A stretch of DNA of 64,000 nt, taken from Solwaraspora sp. WMMD791. GTDB taxonomy: Bacteria; Actinomycetota; Actinomycetes; Mycobacteriales; Micromonosporaceae. The DNA lies in the NCBI RefSeq assembly GCF_029581195.1, contig NZ_CP120737.1:4255001-4319000 (forward strand), read 5' to 3'. The notes under the pieces were generated by a model. The model saw only the letters and a list, made by a program, of their open reading frames with translations, was not told where the DNA came from and searched no databases. Of this stretch, positions 18,106-27,219 are shown in pieces. The translations under genes and the position numbers were made by a program. Every line of letters starts with the position of its first letter. Within the stretch, counting starts at the first letter, position 1.

Positions 18106-18420
18106 TCAGCGGTCCGGCCCCAGTCCTTCGCTGTTCTCGGTGTCCAGGTCCTCGAAATCGTCGATTGCCTTGCGGCCTGTTGAACCGAGGTCGGTCAGTC
18201 CCTCGACCACCTCGCCGATGCCGTCCAGTGTGCTCTTGGCGTTGGTCTCCCGTATGCCGGCGAACGGTTTACCGTACTCGTCGTTTCCCCATGGTTCGAC
18301 CACGGTGGACCGGATGTTGACCACCCCGCGCAGAGCTGTCTTCAGGTCCGCGCCGATGCCGATGAGTTCCTTGAACATGCTCCGCGCGCCGTCCGGATCG
18401 ATCCTGGTCTCGTCAGCCAT
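18106..18420 (-). CDS. WXG100-like small T7SS protein
   Basis: A 104-residue, largely helical protein with a central EPWGNDEYGKPFAGI motif. This is the W-G turn typical of actinomycete WXG100/EspC-like proteins. The N-terminus (RIDPDGARSMFKELIGIG) resembles that of the acidic protein at 26156. Its ATG overlaps the stop of the YbaB-type gene by eight bases, so translation is probably coupled. It is a likely secreted or chaperone-bound ESX substrate. No YxxxD/E tail signal was seen. Confidence 0.7.
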   Translation of the reverse strand: MADETRIDPDGARSMFKELIGIGADLKTALRGVVNIRSTVVEPWGNDEYGKPFAGIRETNAKSTLDGIGEVVEGLTDLGSTGRKAIDDFEDLDTENSEGLGPDR

Positions 18421-18865
18421 CGGTCCGACCGCCCTGCTGCTCGGCGGCCCGGATGATGCCGGGCAGGTCGATGGCCGAGGTCATCAGGCCGCTGACGACG
18501 TCGTTGAGATCGACCTTGCCGGCGGCCAGGTCGCCGAAGTTGACGCCGGGCAGGACGTCGCCGCCGGCCATCGCGTCGATCTTGCCGAAGGCCTGGGTAC
18601 GGCCACGCCGGACGACGTCCAGCAGCATGTCGGCGAGCTCGTTGGGTGCCATGGTCCGGTACTTGGTGTTGTTGACCGTGAACCGGACCAGTTCACCCCG
18701 GCCGTCGAAGGTCGCCGTGAGCATCTTGTTCGCGGACTCGACCGTGGTGCTCGCCTCGTTCATCCGGCGCTGGAACTCGGCCAGTTTCCGCTGTTCCTCC
18801 CCTAGCAGGGCGAACATCGTTTCCAATTTGGCCGCGGCCCGCGCCGAACCGTTCTCGTCAGCCAT
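18413..18865 (-). CDS. YbaB/EbfC-family protein
   Basis: A 150-residue protein with the YbaB/EbfC fold: an N-terminal helix (LAEFQRRMNEASTTVESANKM) followed by the signature beta strands GRGELVRFTVNN and a C-terminal helix (APNELADMLLDVVRRGRTQA). Classical members are nucleoid-associated DNA-binding proteins. In actinobacteria, YbaB-like genes recur beside WXG100 genes in ESX-type loci, with unknown role. It overlaps both neighbours, by eight bases each, within the leftward T7SS operon. Confidence 0.75.
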   Translation of the reverse strand: MADENGSARAAAKLETMFALLGEEQRKLAEFQRRMNEASTTVESANKMLTATFDGRGELVRFTVNNTKYRTMAPNELADMLLDVVRRGRTQAFGKIDAMAGGDVLPGVNFGDLAAGKVDLNDVVSGLMTSAIDLPGIIRAAEQQGGRTDG

Positions 18866-19811
18866 TGCGGTCTCCCCTCATGAACTTGCCGAACTCCCGC
18901 TGCAGCCCTTCGCGCACTTCCTCCTGTGCCTGCTCGATCCGGGCCTGCCGGCCGAGCACGTTCCAGCCCTTGTCCTGATCGCTCCAGGCGCTGGAGTCAC
19001 CCTGGACGGCGTTGGCGGTCCGCCGCTGCCCGGTAGCGGCGTCCTGCTGCCCGGTCATGCCCATGCCGCCCATCCCCATGCCGCCCATCCCCATGCCGCC
19101 CATCGGCATCATCGGCATCATCGGCATTCCGCCTCCGCCGCCGGCACCACCGCCGGCGGGCGGCGGCGGGATCAGGTCGGTGGGCAGACCGGCCCCGAGG
19201 ACGGGCCCCACCGGCCGGAACAGTTCGACGTCGGCGGACGCCCCGGACGCCAGGGTGACCGGTGCGCCCGAATCATGCACGTGCCGGCCACGTTCGGCGA
19301 CGGTCGGCGGCTCGGCGACCGGCACCAGCTCCGGCGGGTCCGTACCGCCCAGTGCCCGGCCGATGTCCTGGTACGTCGTCGCGACATCGTGCAGGAGGAG
19401 CTGTGCCCGCTCGTCGTACCCGGCACCGGGACCAGGATCGGCGGCGCGCTGCGCCTGAAGCTCACGCACCCGCGCCTGGCCTGCTGCGAGCGCGTTCGCG
19501 GTACGCCGCAGCTGCTGGCCGAACTCGCCCGCGTCGAGTACGCGCAGCACCTCACGGGTCCGGCGTAGCGGCTCGCCCAGCCGCGACAGGTGCGGATCGC
19601 CACCCGGCCAGGCGAGGTCGGCGCCCTCGCCCTGCCAACAGTCCGCCAGTCTGTTCAGTGTCCGTTCGGTGACCGCGGCGATGGCCCGCAGACTGCGTCG
19701 GGCGTCGTCGAGCAGTACGGCCCCCTGTTCGACCTGGGTGCAGTCGGCCGCTTCGAGCGCCGCCGCGACGGCGTCGAGGTCGCCGGGCCGGTCAGCCGCT
19801 GTCCACCGCAT
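18858..19811 (-). CDS. T7SS-associated protein with Met/Gly-rich linker
   Basis: A 317-residue protein. The N-terminal 170 residues are helical (WXG/PPE-like; TLNRLADCWQGEGADLAW may be the helical turn). A Pro/Gly/Met-rich segment (MPMMPMMPMGGMGMGGMG) follows. The C-terminus has SAWSDQDKGWNVLGRQ, like the WxxDxxxW tail of the adjacent 874-residue protein (NTWLVGEDGMWGED). These shared features suggest both are substrates or partners of the same secretion machine. It overlaps the YbaB-type gene by eight bases. No catalytic motif was seen and the function is unknown. Confidence 0.6.
   Translation of the reverse strand: MRWTAADRPGDLDAVAAALEAADCTQVEQGAVLLDDARRSLRAIAAVTERTLNRLADCWQGEGADLAWPGGDPHLSRLGEPLRRTREVLRVLDAGEFGQQLRRTANALAAGQARVRELQAQRAADPGPGAGYDERAQLLLHDVATTYQDIGRALGGTDPPELVPVAEPPTVAERGRHVHDSGAPVTLASGASADVELFRPVGPVLGAGLPTDLIPPPPAGGGAGGGGGMPMMPMMPMGGMGMGGMGMGGMGMTGQQDAATGQRRTANAVQGDSSAWSDQDKGWNVLGRQARIEQAQEEVREGLQREFGKFMRGDRNG
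19058..19128. repeat. Met/Gly/Pro short tandem repeats
   Basis: Repeats of about 15 bases (variants of CCCATGCCGCCCATC) encode the GMGMGG/MPMM segment of the T7SS-associated protein on the minus strand. They are likely to vary in copy number between strains. Confidence 0.7.
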
Positions 19812-19813
19812 GG

Positions 19814-22438
19814 TCAGTCACGTCCCAACGCTTTGCTGGACGCCGCCTCGCTGCCGTCCTCGCCCCACATGCCGTCCTCCCCGACCAGCCAGGTGTTGCG
19901 GTCGCGGTCCCGGTCCCCTTGCTGGCCCATCCCGCCACCCATCGGCGGGGACATCGGCATCCCCGTCCCAGCGGCCGGCGTCATCGGTGCCAGTGACATG
20001 GCGGTGGAGGCCGTCGCGGGGGCGGCAGCGCCGTTGGTCACCGGCGCCAGTTCCAGCGGGGCCGGCCGGTCGCCCTCGTCACCGGACCCGCCACCGGAGC
20101 CGGACCCGCCACCGGAGCTGGCGTTGCCGCCCGATCCACCGCCGACGTCGCCACGGTCGGAGGTCGTGCTGTCGGAGTCCTCGTCGCCGCCGGTGAGGAA
20201 GTCCGCGATGGACGAATGGTCGCCGTCGGCGTCGATCATCTCGTCCAGTACGTCGTCGACGGCTTCCTTCGCCTCGGTCAGCGCCGCCACCCGCGCGTCA
20301 CGTTCCGCCTTGGTCTCGCCTTCGCCCTCGCCCGCCAACTCCTTGTCGATGAGCTCGTCGATCGAGTCGCTGACCGCCGCTCGTGCCTCGGCAAGTGCGT
20401 CGTCGCGGGTCTCCTCCAGCGAGTCCGGAATCCCGTCGCCGTCCGCGTCGGTCCTGTCCTGCGTGCCGTCACCGTCGCCGTCGCCGGCCCCGTCGAGCGG
20501 CTCGCTGGAGACCAGGTCGTCGATGGCGTCGGCCGCAGCCCGCTTGGCGTCCTCCAGCGCGTCGTTGCGGGCCTCTTCCTGATCGGCGGAGCCGCCGTGC
20601 TCCGACCCGGAACCGCCGCCCGATCCACCGACGTCGCCGATCGCCCCGCTGGCCGCCTGCCTGGCCTTGTCGAGTGCGTCGTCGACCGCTTCGTCGCCCG
20701 TGGACAGACCTTCGATCGCGTCGTCGACCGCGTCCTGGGCCTGCTGGAGCGCCTGCTCGCGGGCAGTCTCCGGAGACACGTCGCCAGCACCCTGGTCCGC
20801 CAGGTCGTCGATGGCCTTGGCTGCGGCCTCCCGGGCATCCTCCAGCGCCTTCTGCCGGGCCTCGTCGGCCTCGGCATCGCCGGTCGGTTCGGTGTCGAAC
20901 AGGTCCTTGATGGCGTCGTCGGCCGCTCGGCGGGCGTCGTCCAACGCCTTGTCGCGGGCCTGCTCGGCCGCCGGGTTCGTCGATGTCGTCGGCGGGGGTG
21001 TGCCCGCGCCACCGCCGAGCAGGTCGTCGATGGCGTCGTTCGCGGCCTGTTGGGCGTCCTCCAGCGCCTGGTTGCGGGCCTGCTCGGCCTGGCTCGGACC
21101 GGAGCCGCCGGAACCGGAACCACGAGAGCCGCCAGACGAACCACCACCGGGCGACCCACCAGGTGCACCCCCCGCCGACCCCATCAGGTCACCGATGGCG
21201 TCGTTCGCGGCCTGCTTGGCGTCCTCCAGCGCCTGGTTGCGGGCCTGGGCGGCCGGGTCCTGGCCGGAGCCGCCCGAACCTGCGGACGGGGCTCCTCCGC
21301 CGCCTGCGCCCAGGCCGTCGATGGCATCGTTCGCGGCCTGTTGGGCGTCCTCCAATGCCTGCTTGCGGGCCGCTGCCGCATCGTCACCGCCGCCCGACCC
21401 GCCACCGCTCTGGCCGCCGCCCGAGCCGGCACCGCTGCCCGGACCGGAACCCGCGCCCGAGCCGCCGGCACCGTCGCCCGATCCGCCGACACCGTCGCCG
21501 GACCCGCCACTCAGGCCGTCGATCGCATCCTGGGCCGCCTTGTTCGCGTCGTCCAGCGCGGCGTCGTACTCCGGATCCCCGTTCTTCAAGGAGTTGATGG
21601 CGTCGTCGACGGCATCCTTCGCGTCGTCGTACGCCTCCTCGCGGTCATCGCCGATCCCACCGCCCGTGCCGCTGCCACTGCCGCTGCCGTCCCCGGACTT
21701 GTCGTCACCGGTCTTGTCGTCACCATCTGAGTTGTCCTGCGACCGGTCGTCCGGCGGGTCGTTACTCGTCGTGTCGACCGGCTCCAACAGCCCGATCTGC
21801 AGCTTCGTCATCCGGCCGCCGATGTCGCGGTACTCGTCGGACAACTCCGTGAGCCGGACCCGGATGTTCGACAGCGTCCACTTGTTGGCGGCCTTGACCG
21901 CCGCCTTCTCCGCCCGCTCGATGTCCTCGTTCTTCTCGTTCTCGGCGCCCTGGACGCCGTCGTAGATCATCTCGACCATCCGCCGGGCGTCGGCTTTCAA
22001 CGCCACCCGAAGACTGTCGCCGATGTCGAGGATCTTCCAGTAGGACTCCTTGAAGTCGTGGAGCGCCTGCCGGACGTCGTCGACCTGTTTGCTGTAGCGA
22101 CTGCCGTCCAGGACGTTGTACACGCCCTCGCGGCTCTTGCGCTTCAGCTCGTCGACATGCTCGGTGAAGGCGGTGGCGGCCTCGCCGACGAAGACCGGTG
22201 AATCACCAGAGGTCAGTTTCTTCACCTGGTCGGCGAGATCCTCCAGGATCTCCTCGAGTGCCGTGGTGGACTTCTTCACCGCCTCGCTGGCTTCACCCCA
22301 CGGCTCCGCAGCGTCGCGGCTCTTGGACATGATGTCGGAGATGTAATCATCGACGTCGTCCATTGTCTCGAGCTGCGCAAAGGTCTGGCCCATGGGCGGA
22401 CTCTTCTCATCGAAGGTCCCCACTTCACCAACGGCCAC
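19814..22438 (-). CDS. WXG/PPE-like T7SS protein with twelve DA-rich helical repeats
   Basis: An 874-residue protein with three parts. Residues 1 to about 225 are a helical WXG/PPE-like domain (Trp47-Gly48 in AAEPWGEASEA). Residues about 260-735 hold twelve copies of a roughly 20-residue amphipathic helix, consensus ARxxALEDAxxAAxDAIDDL, separated by Gly/Ser/Asp-rich linkers. The C-terminal tail has PPMGGGMGQQ and NTWLVGEDGMWGED, a tail form seen in many actinomycete ESX-associated proteins. There is no signal peptide, which suits export by T7SS. The repeats could form a long, flexible, strongly acidic rod or an interaction scaffold; that is inference. It lies just upstream of the Met/Gly-rich gene. 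Confidence 0.7.
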   Translation of the reverse strand: MAVGEVGTFDEKSPPMGQTFAQLETMDDVDDYISDIMSKSRDAAEPWGEASEAVKKSTTALEEILEDLADQVKKLTSGDSPVFVGEAATAFTEHVDELKRKSREGVYNVLDGSRYSKQVDDVRQALHDFKESYWKILDIGDSLRVALKADARRMVEMIYDGVQGAENEKNEDIERAEKAAVKAANKWTLSNIRVRLTELSDEYRDIGGRMTKLQIGLLEPVDTTSNDPPDDRSQDNSDGDDKTGDDKSGDGSGSGSGTGGGIGDDREEAYDDAKDAVDDAINSLKNGDPEYDAALDDANKAAQDAIDGLSGGSGDGVGGSGDGAGGSGAGSGPGSGAGSGGGQSGGGSGGGDDAAAARKQALEDAQQAANDAIDGLGAGGGGAPSAGSGGSGQDPAAQARNQALEDAKQAANDAIGDLMGSAGGAPGGSPGGGSSGGSRGSGSGGSGPSQAEQARNQALEDAQQAANDAIDDLLGGGAGTPPPTTSTNPAAEQARDKALDDARRAADDAIKDLFDTEPTGDAEADEARQKALEDAREAAAKAIDDLADQGAGDVSPETAREQALQQAQDAVDDAIEGLSTGDEAVDDALDKARQAASGAIGDVGGSGGGSGSEHGGSADQEEARNDALEDAKRAAADAIDDLVSSEPLDGAGDGDGDGTQDRTDADGDGIPDSLEETRDDALAEARAAVSDSIDELIDKELAGEGEGETKAERDARVAALTEAKEAVDDVLDEMIDADGDHSSIADFLTGGDEDSDSTTSDRGDVGGGSGGNASSGGGSGSGGGSGDEGDRPAPLELAPVTNGAAAPATASTAMSLAPMTPAAGTGMPMSPPMGGGMGQQGDRDRDRNTWLVGEDGMWGEDGSEAASSKALGRD

Positions 22439-22530
22439 GGCTCACCCCACCCGATCATCGAGACACCACCCGGCCCCCAGAACCGGACGGCTGCCGGGGT
22501 GCCTGCCGGCCCCCGGCGCCAATCGACCTG

Positions 22531-22827
22531 CTACCGGCCGAACCGGTTACCGGACCGGATGTCCTGCTGTTGCATGTCGTCGGAGCGGATCTTCAGCTCT
22601 TTCGCCAAATCGTGCACGATTGTGTTCATGTCGCCGAAGTTGCGCTCGATCCGCGCCGACAGTTCGTTGTAGTTCGCCGCCGCCGGTCCACTCCAGGTGT
22701 CCAGTGCCTGCCCGGTCTCCCTCGACAGGTTCTGGATGAGCTGCTCGACCTCGCGGTTGATGCCCTGCATCCGGCTGACGCCGTCGAGCAGGACCCCGTA
22801 GTCGTAACCGATCTTGTCGTCTGCCAC
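22531..22827 (-). CDS. WXG100 family protein (EsxB-like)
   Basis: A 98-residue WXG100 protein: two helices joined by the TWSGPAAANY turn (Trp44-Ser45-Gly46), the size and layout of ESAT-6/CFP-10 proteins. These form dimers exported without cleavage by the T7SS. It lies 40 bases downstream of another Esx-like gene, which is probably its dimer partner, and both follow eccB in the operon. I do not see a clear C-terminal YxxxD/E export signal. Confidence 0.85.
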   Translation of the reverse strand: MADDKIGYDYGVLLDGVSRMQGINREVEQLIQNLSRETGQALDTWSGPAAANYNELSARIERNFGDMNTIVHDLAKELKIRSDDMQQQDIRSGNRFGR

Positions 22828-22867
22828 GCGCGCTCCCTCTGGTTGGGCGGCCGCACCGAAGGGCGGC

Positions 22868-23194
22868 TCAGATGTCCTTGAGAATGTTCAGGCCGACAGC
22901 GCCGATCTGACCGGCGTTGGCGTGGTCCTGCTCGTCGAAGTCCTGCACGGTGCCGTCCACGTTCCCGGCCATCTCCCGCAGGTCCGCGATGATCGCGTTC
23001 ACCTCCGACATCCAGGAGTCCCGCGCCTCCCGGAGTGCCTTCATCATCGCCCCGTCGCAGACGTCGTCCAGCACGTTCACCGCGTCGTCGAACGAATTCT
23101 TCTGTCGATCGATGTCGTCCGCTGTGGACCGATGGTCGTTGGCGACCCGGATGGCCACCGCTGGATCGAGGGTGGTGTTCGCATTGCCGGCCAT
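22868..23194 (-). CDS. WXG100-like protein (EsxA-like, W-x-S variant)
   Basis: A 108-residue helical hairpin protein. The turn is DSWMSEVN, with Ser in place of the Gly of WXG. Start ATG at 23194 is preceded by GGAGGGAG. Longer frames would begin in a stretch with repeated CATCGA units and no ribosome-binding site. It is the first of the tandem Esx-like pair and probably dimerises with the protein encoded 40 bases downstream. Confidence 0.75.
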   Translation of the reverse strand: MAGNANTTLDPAVAIRVANDHRSTADDIDRQKNSFDDAVNVLDDVCDGAMMKALREARDSWMSEVNAIIADLREMAGNVDGTVQDFDEQDHANAGQIGAVGLNILKDI

Positions 23195-23313
23195 GGGTGT
23201 GTCTCCCTCCCGTTTCAGATGCGATGTCGATGTCGATGTCGATGCAACCAGTCGGGACCGGTCGGACACGGCGGTTCCCGCCCCGATGCCGCTTCCGGCG
23301 GGGATATCCCCCG

Positions 23314-24717
23314 TCAACCGCCCCAGACCTGGCTCGCCAGCGCCGCCGAAGGGTCCAGCACCGGACCGGTCGGCAGCAGTTCCAGCAGTTCACCGGGGAC
23401 ATCCACCGGCGGGGCACCGCCGTACCCCAGCGCCTCGGCACCCGCCGGTGGCAACGGGTACTTCACCCCGTACTCGGAGATCAGGAACACCGCGTTGCCG
23501 GGCGCGTACGGATTGCGGGCCAGCACTCCGGTCCCCGGCGCGATCATGATGCGGTCCGCCGTCCCGGCCGCAGTCGCCGCCCGGGGCACCGGTAACGCCC
23601 CGGCGACGGTCGTGGCCGGTACCCGGTAGAGCCGCACCGCCACGGCCGCACCGGCCGAGTCGAATCCGACGCAGGGCAGCCCGCCGCCACCGGTCACCGG
23701 CTGCGGCGGATCCGGTGGATAGCCCTCGACGAACTCCGTGGTCGCGGCGACCGGTGCCGCCGCCAGCTCGTCCGGCCGTACCGGGATCGGTCCGACCGCA
23801 CGGTCCGGATAGGCCTGCCCGATCGCCGGGTCGGCCAACACGAGCGCGGCGGCGGTCCGACTCAGCCGGACCAGACCATCCGCGCGGACCAGGAACTGCT
23901 CGGACGTGCCGTTCACCGCGCCGCGTACCTCGTAGACCTGACCGACCCGGGTCGGCCGGCCACCGATCGGCGGGCCCGGCTGCCCCCGCCCGGTGACGGC
24001 CGGGAAGATCAGGTCACGACCGGTCGGGATCGGGTTCAGCCATGCCGGTGTCACCAGGACCGGCGCGACGGCGGTGTAGCCGAGCGCCACCGCGGTCGCC
24101 GCCGTCAGCCGGTACCGGCGGCCCTGCCAGACCAGATGGACGTGCCCGTCGGCGGTACGGGCCAGGATGGCCTGGTCGTCGCGGAGCGGCACCGGGTCGA
24201 CCAGGTCGCCCAGCAGCAACGTCACTGCCGGGTCGCCGGCCGGCGACGGCGGCGGTACGCAGACCGTCCATGATCCACGGTGCAGCCGGTTTGCCGGTGG
24301 CAGCGCGTCCGGCGCGCCCGGAATGCCGATCGGCGCTCCCACCGGCACCCCGGTCAGCGAGTGCCGGGAGACCCGGACGATGCGGGCGTCCATCGCGCCA
24401 CCGAGCACCAGGCGGGCGGAGGCGTAGTTGAGCACCGGCCGCAGGTGTCCGTCGAGCAGCAGGTAGCGGGCACCGGACTCCTTGACCGCGATGATCACGC
24501 CGGGACGTTTCCAGGAGGCGTCACCCCCTGGCCGGAAGATCCCGTAGATGCCGAACCCGCCAGCGATCACCACCGCCAGCAGAATTCCGATCACCAGGCC
24601 GATCATCGGGCGGCGGTTGGGCGGCTCGTACGGGTCGGGCCGACCCATCATCAGCCCGGCGTTGAGCCGACCCAGAATGTAGAAGTAGGCGTGGACCTGA
24701 TCCCGGCGGGACTCCAT
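23314..24717 (-). CDS. eccB: T7SS core component EccB
   Basis: A 467-residue EccB: a cytoplasmic N-terminus (RRDQVHAYFYILGRLNAGLM, close to the family pattern SRxQxxGxRFLxRRxxxAL), a single membrane helix at about 39-60, and a large periplasmic repeat domain with two well-separated cysteines (WTVCVPP and LPCVGFD) that form a disulfide in known EccB proteins. EccB is part of the core ESX membrane complex and forms its periplasmic ring. The start is ATG at 24717, 14 bases after the eccD stop; the frame is open further upstream but antisense to nothing useful and lacks these features. Confidence 0.92.
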   Translation of the reverse strand: MESRRDQVHAYFYILGRLNAGLMMGRPDPYEPPNRRPMIGLVIGILLAVVIAGGFGIYGIFRPGGDASWKRPGVIIAVKESGARYLLLDGHLRPVLNYASARLVLGGAMDARIVRVSRHSLTGVPVGAPIGIPGAPDALPPANRLHRGSWTVCVPPPSPAGDPAVTLLLGDLVDPVPLRDDQAILARTADGHVHLVWQGRRYRLTAATAVALGYTAVAPVLVTPAWLNPIPTGRDLIFPAVTGRGQPGPPIGGRPTRVGQVYEVRGAVNGTSEQFLVRADGLVRLSRTAAALVLADPAIGQAYPDRAVGPIPVRPDELAAAPVAATTEFVEGYPPDPPQPVTGGGGLPCVGFDSAGAAVAVRLYRVPATTVAGALPVPRAATAAGTADRIMIAPGTGVLARNPYAPGNAVFLISEYGVKYPLPPAGAEALGYGGAPPVDVPGELLELLPTGPVLDPSAALASQVWGG

Positions 24718-24731
24718 CGGCGGTGCCTCCG

Positions 24732-26129
24732 TCAGCTCGCCCAGGCGCGGATCATCGGATAGATCCCGAGTACCGCGCCGAGCACCGGGATCAACGCGAC
24801 CGCGAGGACGATCTCCGCGATGTCCACCGTGCGACCCCAGTACGGACGCAGCCGTCGACCCGGCAGGGTGCCGCCGGCGGTGAGGATGGCACCGGCGACG
24901 GCCGCCACCAGTGGGGCAAGGACCACGGCGCGGGCCAGGTCGGACCGGTCGGCCGCGTACCGCAGCAGGTCGAACAGCACCAGCGCGATGGCCGGTGCCA
25001 GCGTCGCCCAGCGGGCGACCAGTCCGCTCAGGTGCCGGGCCCGCATGCTGATCAGCGCGGCCACGATCAGCGCCAGGATCATCGGCCACAGCCCGCCGGG
25101 GGCGACGAGCACCGCCGCGCAGCCGACCTGCGCCGCACCCACCCCGACGGTCAACGCCGCGTGGTACGCGAGACCGGCGGACCCCCGGTCGACCACCATC
25201 CGGTACGGTGCCGGGTCGATGTCCTCCGACAACTGCTCCGGTTTGCCGGGCAGCAACGGCAGCGCCAGGCCGCCGAGCCGGAATCCCAGTGGTGGCAGCA
25301 GCAACGCGACCAGCAGGGTCAGCACCAGTCCGCAGGCGGCGGCCTCCTGCGGCGTCACCGGCCCGACAGCGGCGAGCAACGCGGTCACCGCACCGGTCAC
25401 GACGACCGCGATCGCCGCGGTGAACAGCAGGGAACCGGCGGCCACCAGCGCGGCGCCTGCGGCGAGCGTCACCAGCACCGCCAGGCAGGCCAGGGCCACC
25501 CGGACCGCCGGCTCGGAGTACGGCGCCAGTGACTCGGCACCGAGCCAGCCGGCCATCGCCGCGTGGGCCGCCGCACTCGCCGCCAGCAGCGTACCGGTCT
25601 GCGGGTCCGGAACCGCCCGACTGACCAGCCCGGCGGCGGCGAGCAGCGCGACGGCGAGCAGCCCGGCGACGCTGGCCCGGATGCCGACCGGTCCGTCCAG
25701 CCCGAGCACGCCCAGGCCGCCGGCGAGGGCCAGCGCGCCCATCGTGAGCAGCATCGCCCGGGTACGGGGGACCGACCAGCGGTACGGACTGGTCCGCGCC
25801 TGATCCGCCACCCCGTCGACCAGGTCGTCGAAGTCGATCGGCGGCAACTGCTCGGCCCGTGGCCGGAAGTGCAGCGTCTCACCGTCGAGCAGGTGCAGCT
25901 CGACGGCGGTGCGTTCCTCGTCAAGTGGCGCTCCGCCGAGCCGCTGCACCACCCAGCCGTCGTGTTCCGCGCCCCGGTCCGCAGCCTCCGGATCGAGCTG
26001 GAGCAGCACCTCCGGGAGCAGGTCGACCAGCGGCGTCTCCCCGGGCAGAGCGAGATCCGCCGACCGGCCGCCCAGCACGAACCGCAACCGGACGGGAGCC
26101 GCGAGGCGTTGCCGTGTCAGTCGTTCCAT
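24732..26129 (-). CDS. eccD: T7SS core component EccD
   Basis: A 465-residue EccD: an N-terminal ubiquitin-like domain (about 10-95, VRLRFVLGGRSADLALPGETPLVDLLPEVL) followed by a run of about eleven hydrophobic membrane helices from residue 125 to the end. EccD dimers form the membrane vestibule of the ESX core complex. It lies directly upstream of eccB and 26 bases after the acidic WXG-like gene. Confidence 0.93.
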   Translation of the reverse strand: MERLTRQRLAAPVRLRFVLGGRSADLALPGETPLVDLLPEVLLQLDPEAADRGAEHDGWVVQRLGGAPLDEERTAVELHLLDGETLHFRPRAEQLPPIDFDDLVDGVADQARTSPYRWSVPRTRAMLLTMGALALAGGLGVLGLDGPVGIRASVAGLLAVALLAAAGLVSRAVPDPQTGTLLAASAAAHAAMAGWLGAESLAPYSEPAVRVALACLAVLVTLAAGAALVAAGSLLFTAAIAVVVTGAVTALLAAVGPVTPQEAAACGLVLTLLVALLLPPLGFRLGGLALPLLPGKPEQLSEDIDPAPYRMVVDRGSAGLAYHAALTVGVGAAQVGCAAVLVAPGGLWPMILALIVAALISMRARHLSGLVARWATLAPAIALVLFDLLRYAADRSDLARAVVLAPLVAAVAGAILTAGGTLPGRRLRPYWGRTVDIAEIVLAVALIPVLGAVLGIYPMIRAWAS

Positions 26130-26155
26130 GCCGAATCAGTCGATCCCGACAACGC

Positions 26156-27043
26156 TCACTCGGTCCAACTGCGGAAACTGTTGCCCCTACTGGGCTGGTA
26201 GATGTACGGCTTGCTGTTGTACCAGTAGATCTGCCTTCCATCGGCGTCGCGCTGCGGCTCGCCGTCGATCAGATAGCTACGGTAGGTCCGCTGCGGCGGG
26301 CCCTGCTTCTCCTCCCATTCCGTGTAGACGGTCTGGTCGGGCTCATGGGGGGTGAAATGCTCACCAGTCGGTGGCGGCGGTGGCGGTGGCGCGTCGTCGT
26401 CGTCATTGTCGTCGTCGTCGTCATTGTCGTCATTGTCGTCGTCGTCGTCATCATCGTCATCGACGTCGAGGGTGAGGCCGTCGTCGGCGTCCTTGATGGT
26501 TTCGCCGTCGGCGAGGTCGATCTCCTCGTCGTCGTCCTTGCCGAGTTCGTCGACCTCGAGCGCGTCGTCCATGTCGTGGATCTCGTCCGGATCGAACTCG
26601 ACCTTGACCTCGCCGTCCTCGATCGAGTACGTCTTCTTGTCGCCGAGGTCCTCGTCGTCGCCGGTGTCGTAGTCGTCCTTGAGCTTCGCCATGGTCGGGG
26701 TGAACTCCGCGTCGGCCATGCCCTCGACGGCGCTGCGCGCCACCCCGGTGGCCGCCGCCACCGCGTCGGCGTTGGACATGTCGACGTTCTCGAATGCGTC
26801 GGCGATCTTGTAAAGCCCCGCGTTGATCTCCTCGAACGCCAGCCGCAGATACTTGGCGTGGGTGACGATCGCGTCGCGGCGGTCGACGAACAGATCCTCC
26901 AGCCACTCGGCCACGTCGAACTTGCCGGCGTTGGGATCCATGGTGCCCAGATTCCGGAAGGTGCTGTCGTAGTCATCCATGATGGAGCCGATTGCCTTGG
27001 CGACCTTGCGCAGCTCGTCCGGATCGACTCGTGTCTCGGTCAT
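26156..27043 (-). CDS. Acidic WXG-like T7SS protein with poly-Asp tract
   Basis: A 295-residue protein. The helical N-terminal domain (about 1-115, TRVDPDELRKVAKAIGSIM, with EWLEDLFVDRRD) resembles EspC/WXG100-type proteins. A strongly acidic linker follows, with an Asp/Asn run at about 194-216 and a poly-Pro stretch. The C-terminal 60 residues are rich in Tyr/Trp (IYWYNSKPYIYQPSRGNSF). The start is ATG at 27043 with AGGAGGGG seven bases upstream. It is the first gene of the leftward T7SS operon, divergent from eccC. The Asp-rich segment resembles calcium-binding or structural linkers but has no regular EF-hand. Confidence 0.7.
   Translation of the reverse strand: MTETRVDPDELRKVAKAIGSIMDDYDSTFRNLGTMDPNAGKFDVAEWLEDLFVDRRDAIVTHAKYLRLAFEEINAGLYKIADAFENVDMSNADAVAAATGVARSAVEGMADAEFTPTMAKLKDDYDTGDDEDLGDKKTYSIEDGEVKVEFDPDEIHDMDDALEVDELGKDDDEEIDLADGETIKDADDGLTLDVDDDDDDDDDNDDNDDDDDNDDDDAPPPPPPPTGEHFTPHEPDQTVYTEWEEKQGPPQRTYRSYLIDGEPQRDADGRQIYWYNSKPYIYQPSRGNSFRSWTE
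26395..26465. repeat. GTC-triplet repeat encoding poly-Asp
   Basis: A run of GTC/ATT-type triplets on the plus strand encodes a near-continuous Asp/Asn tract in the acidic WXG-like protein on the minus strand. It is a trinucleotide repeat prone to slippage in frame. Confidence 0.85.
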
Positions 27044-27219
27044 GACCGCCCCTCCTGCTATGGTGGGTCCGTCTTCACTTCGGGTCTTCGGTCGCCCTGG
27101 CCAGCGAAACCATCGAACCCCGCACCCACGAGACGGTAGGCACGGTGGTCCCGCGCGCAGACCCGCGCGGCGACGTACCGGGCCGATCGGAGGGAAACCC
27201 CTCACCGAAGGAGACATCC
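27044..27219. promoter_or_regulatory. Divergent promoter region of the two core T7SS operons
   Basis: These 176 bases separate the acidic WXG gene (leftward) from eccC (rightward), so both core operons must start here. I do not find the GTGAAC-N16-CGTT element of the accessory operon in this stretch, so its control is probably different. Both flanking genes have strong ribosome-binding sites. Confidence 0.6.
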
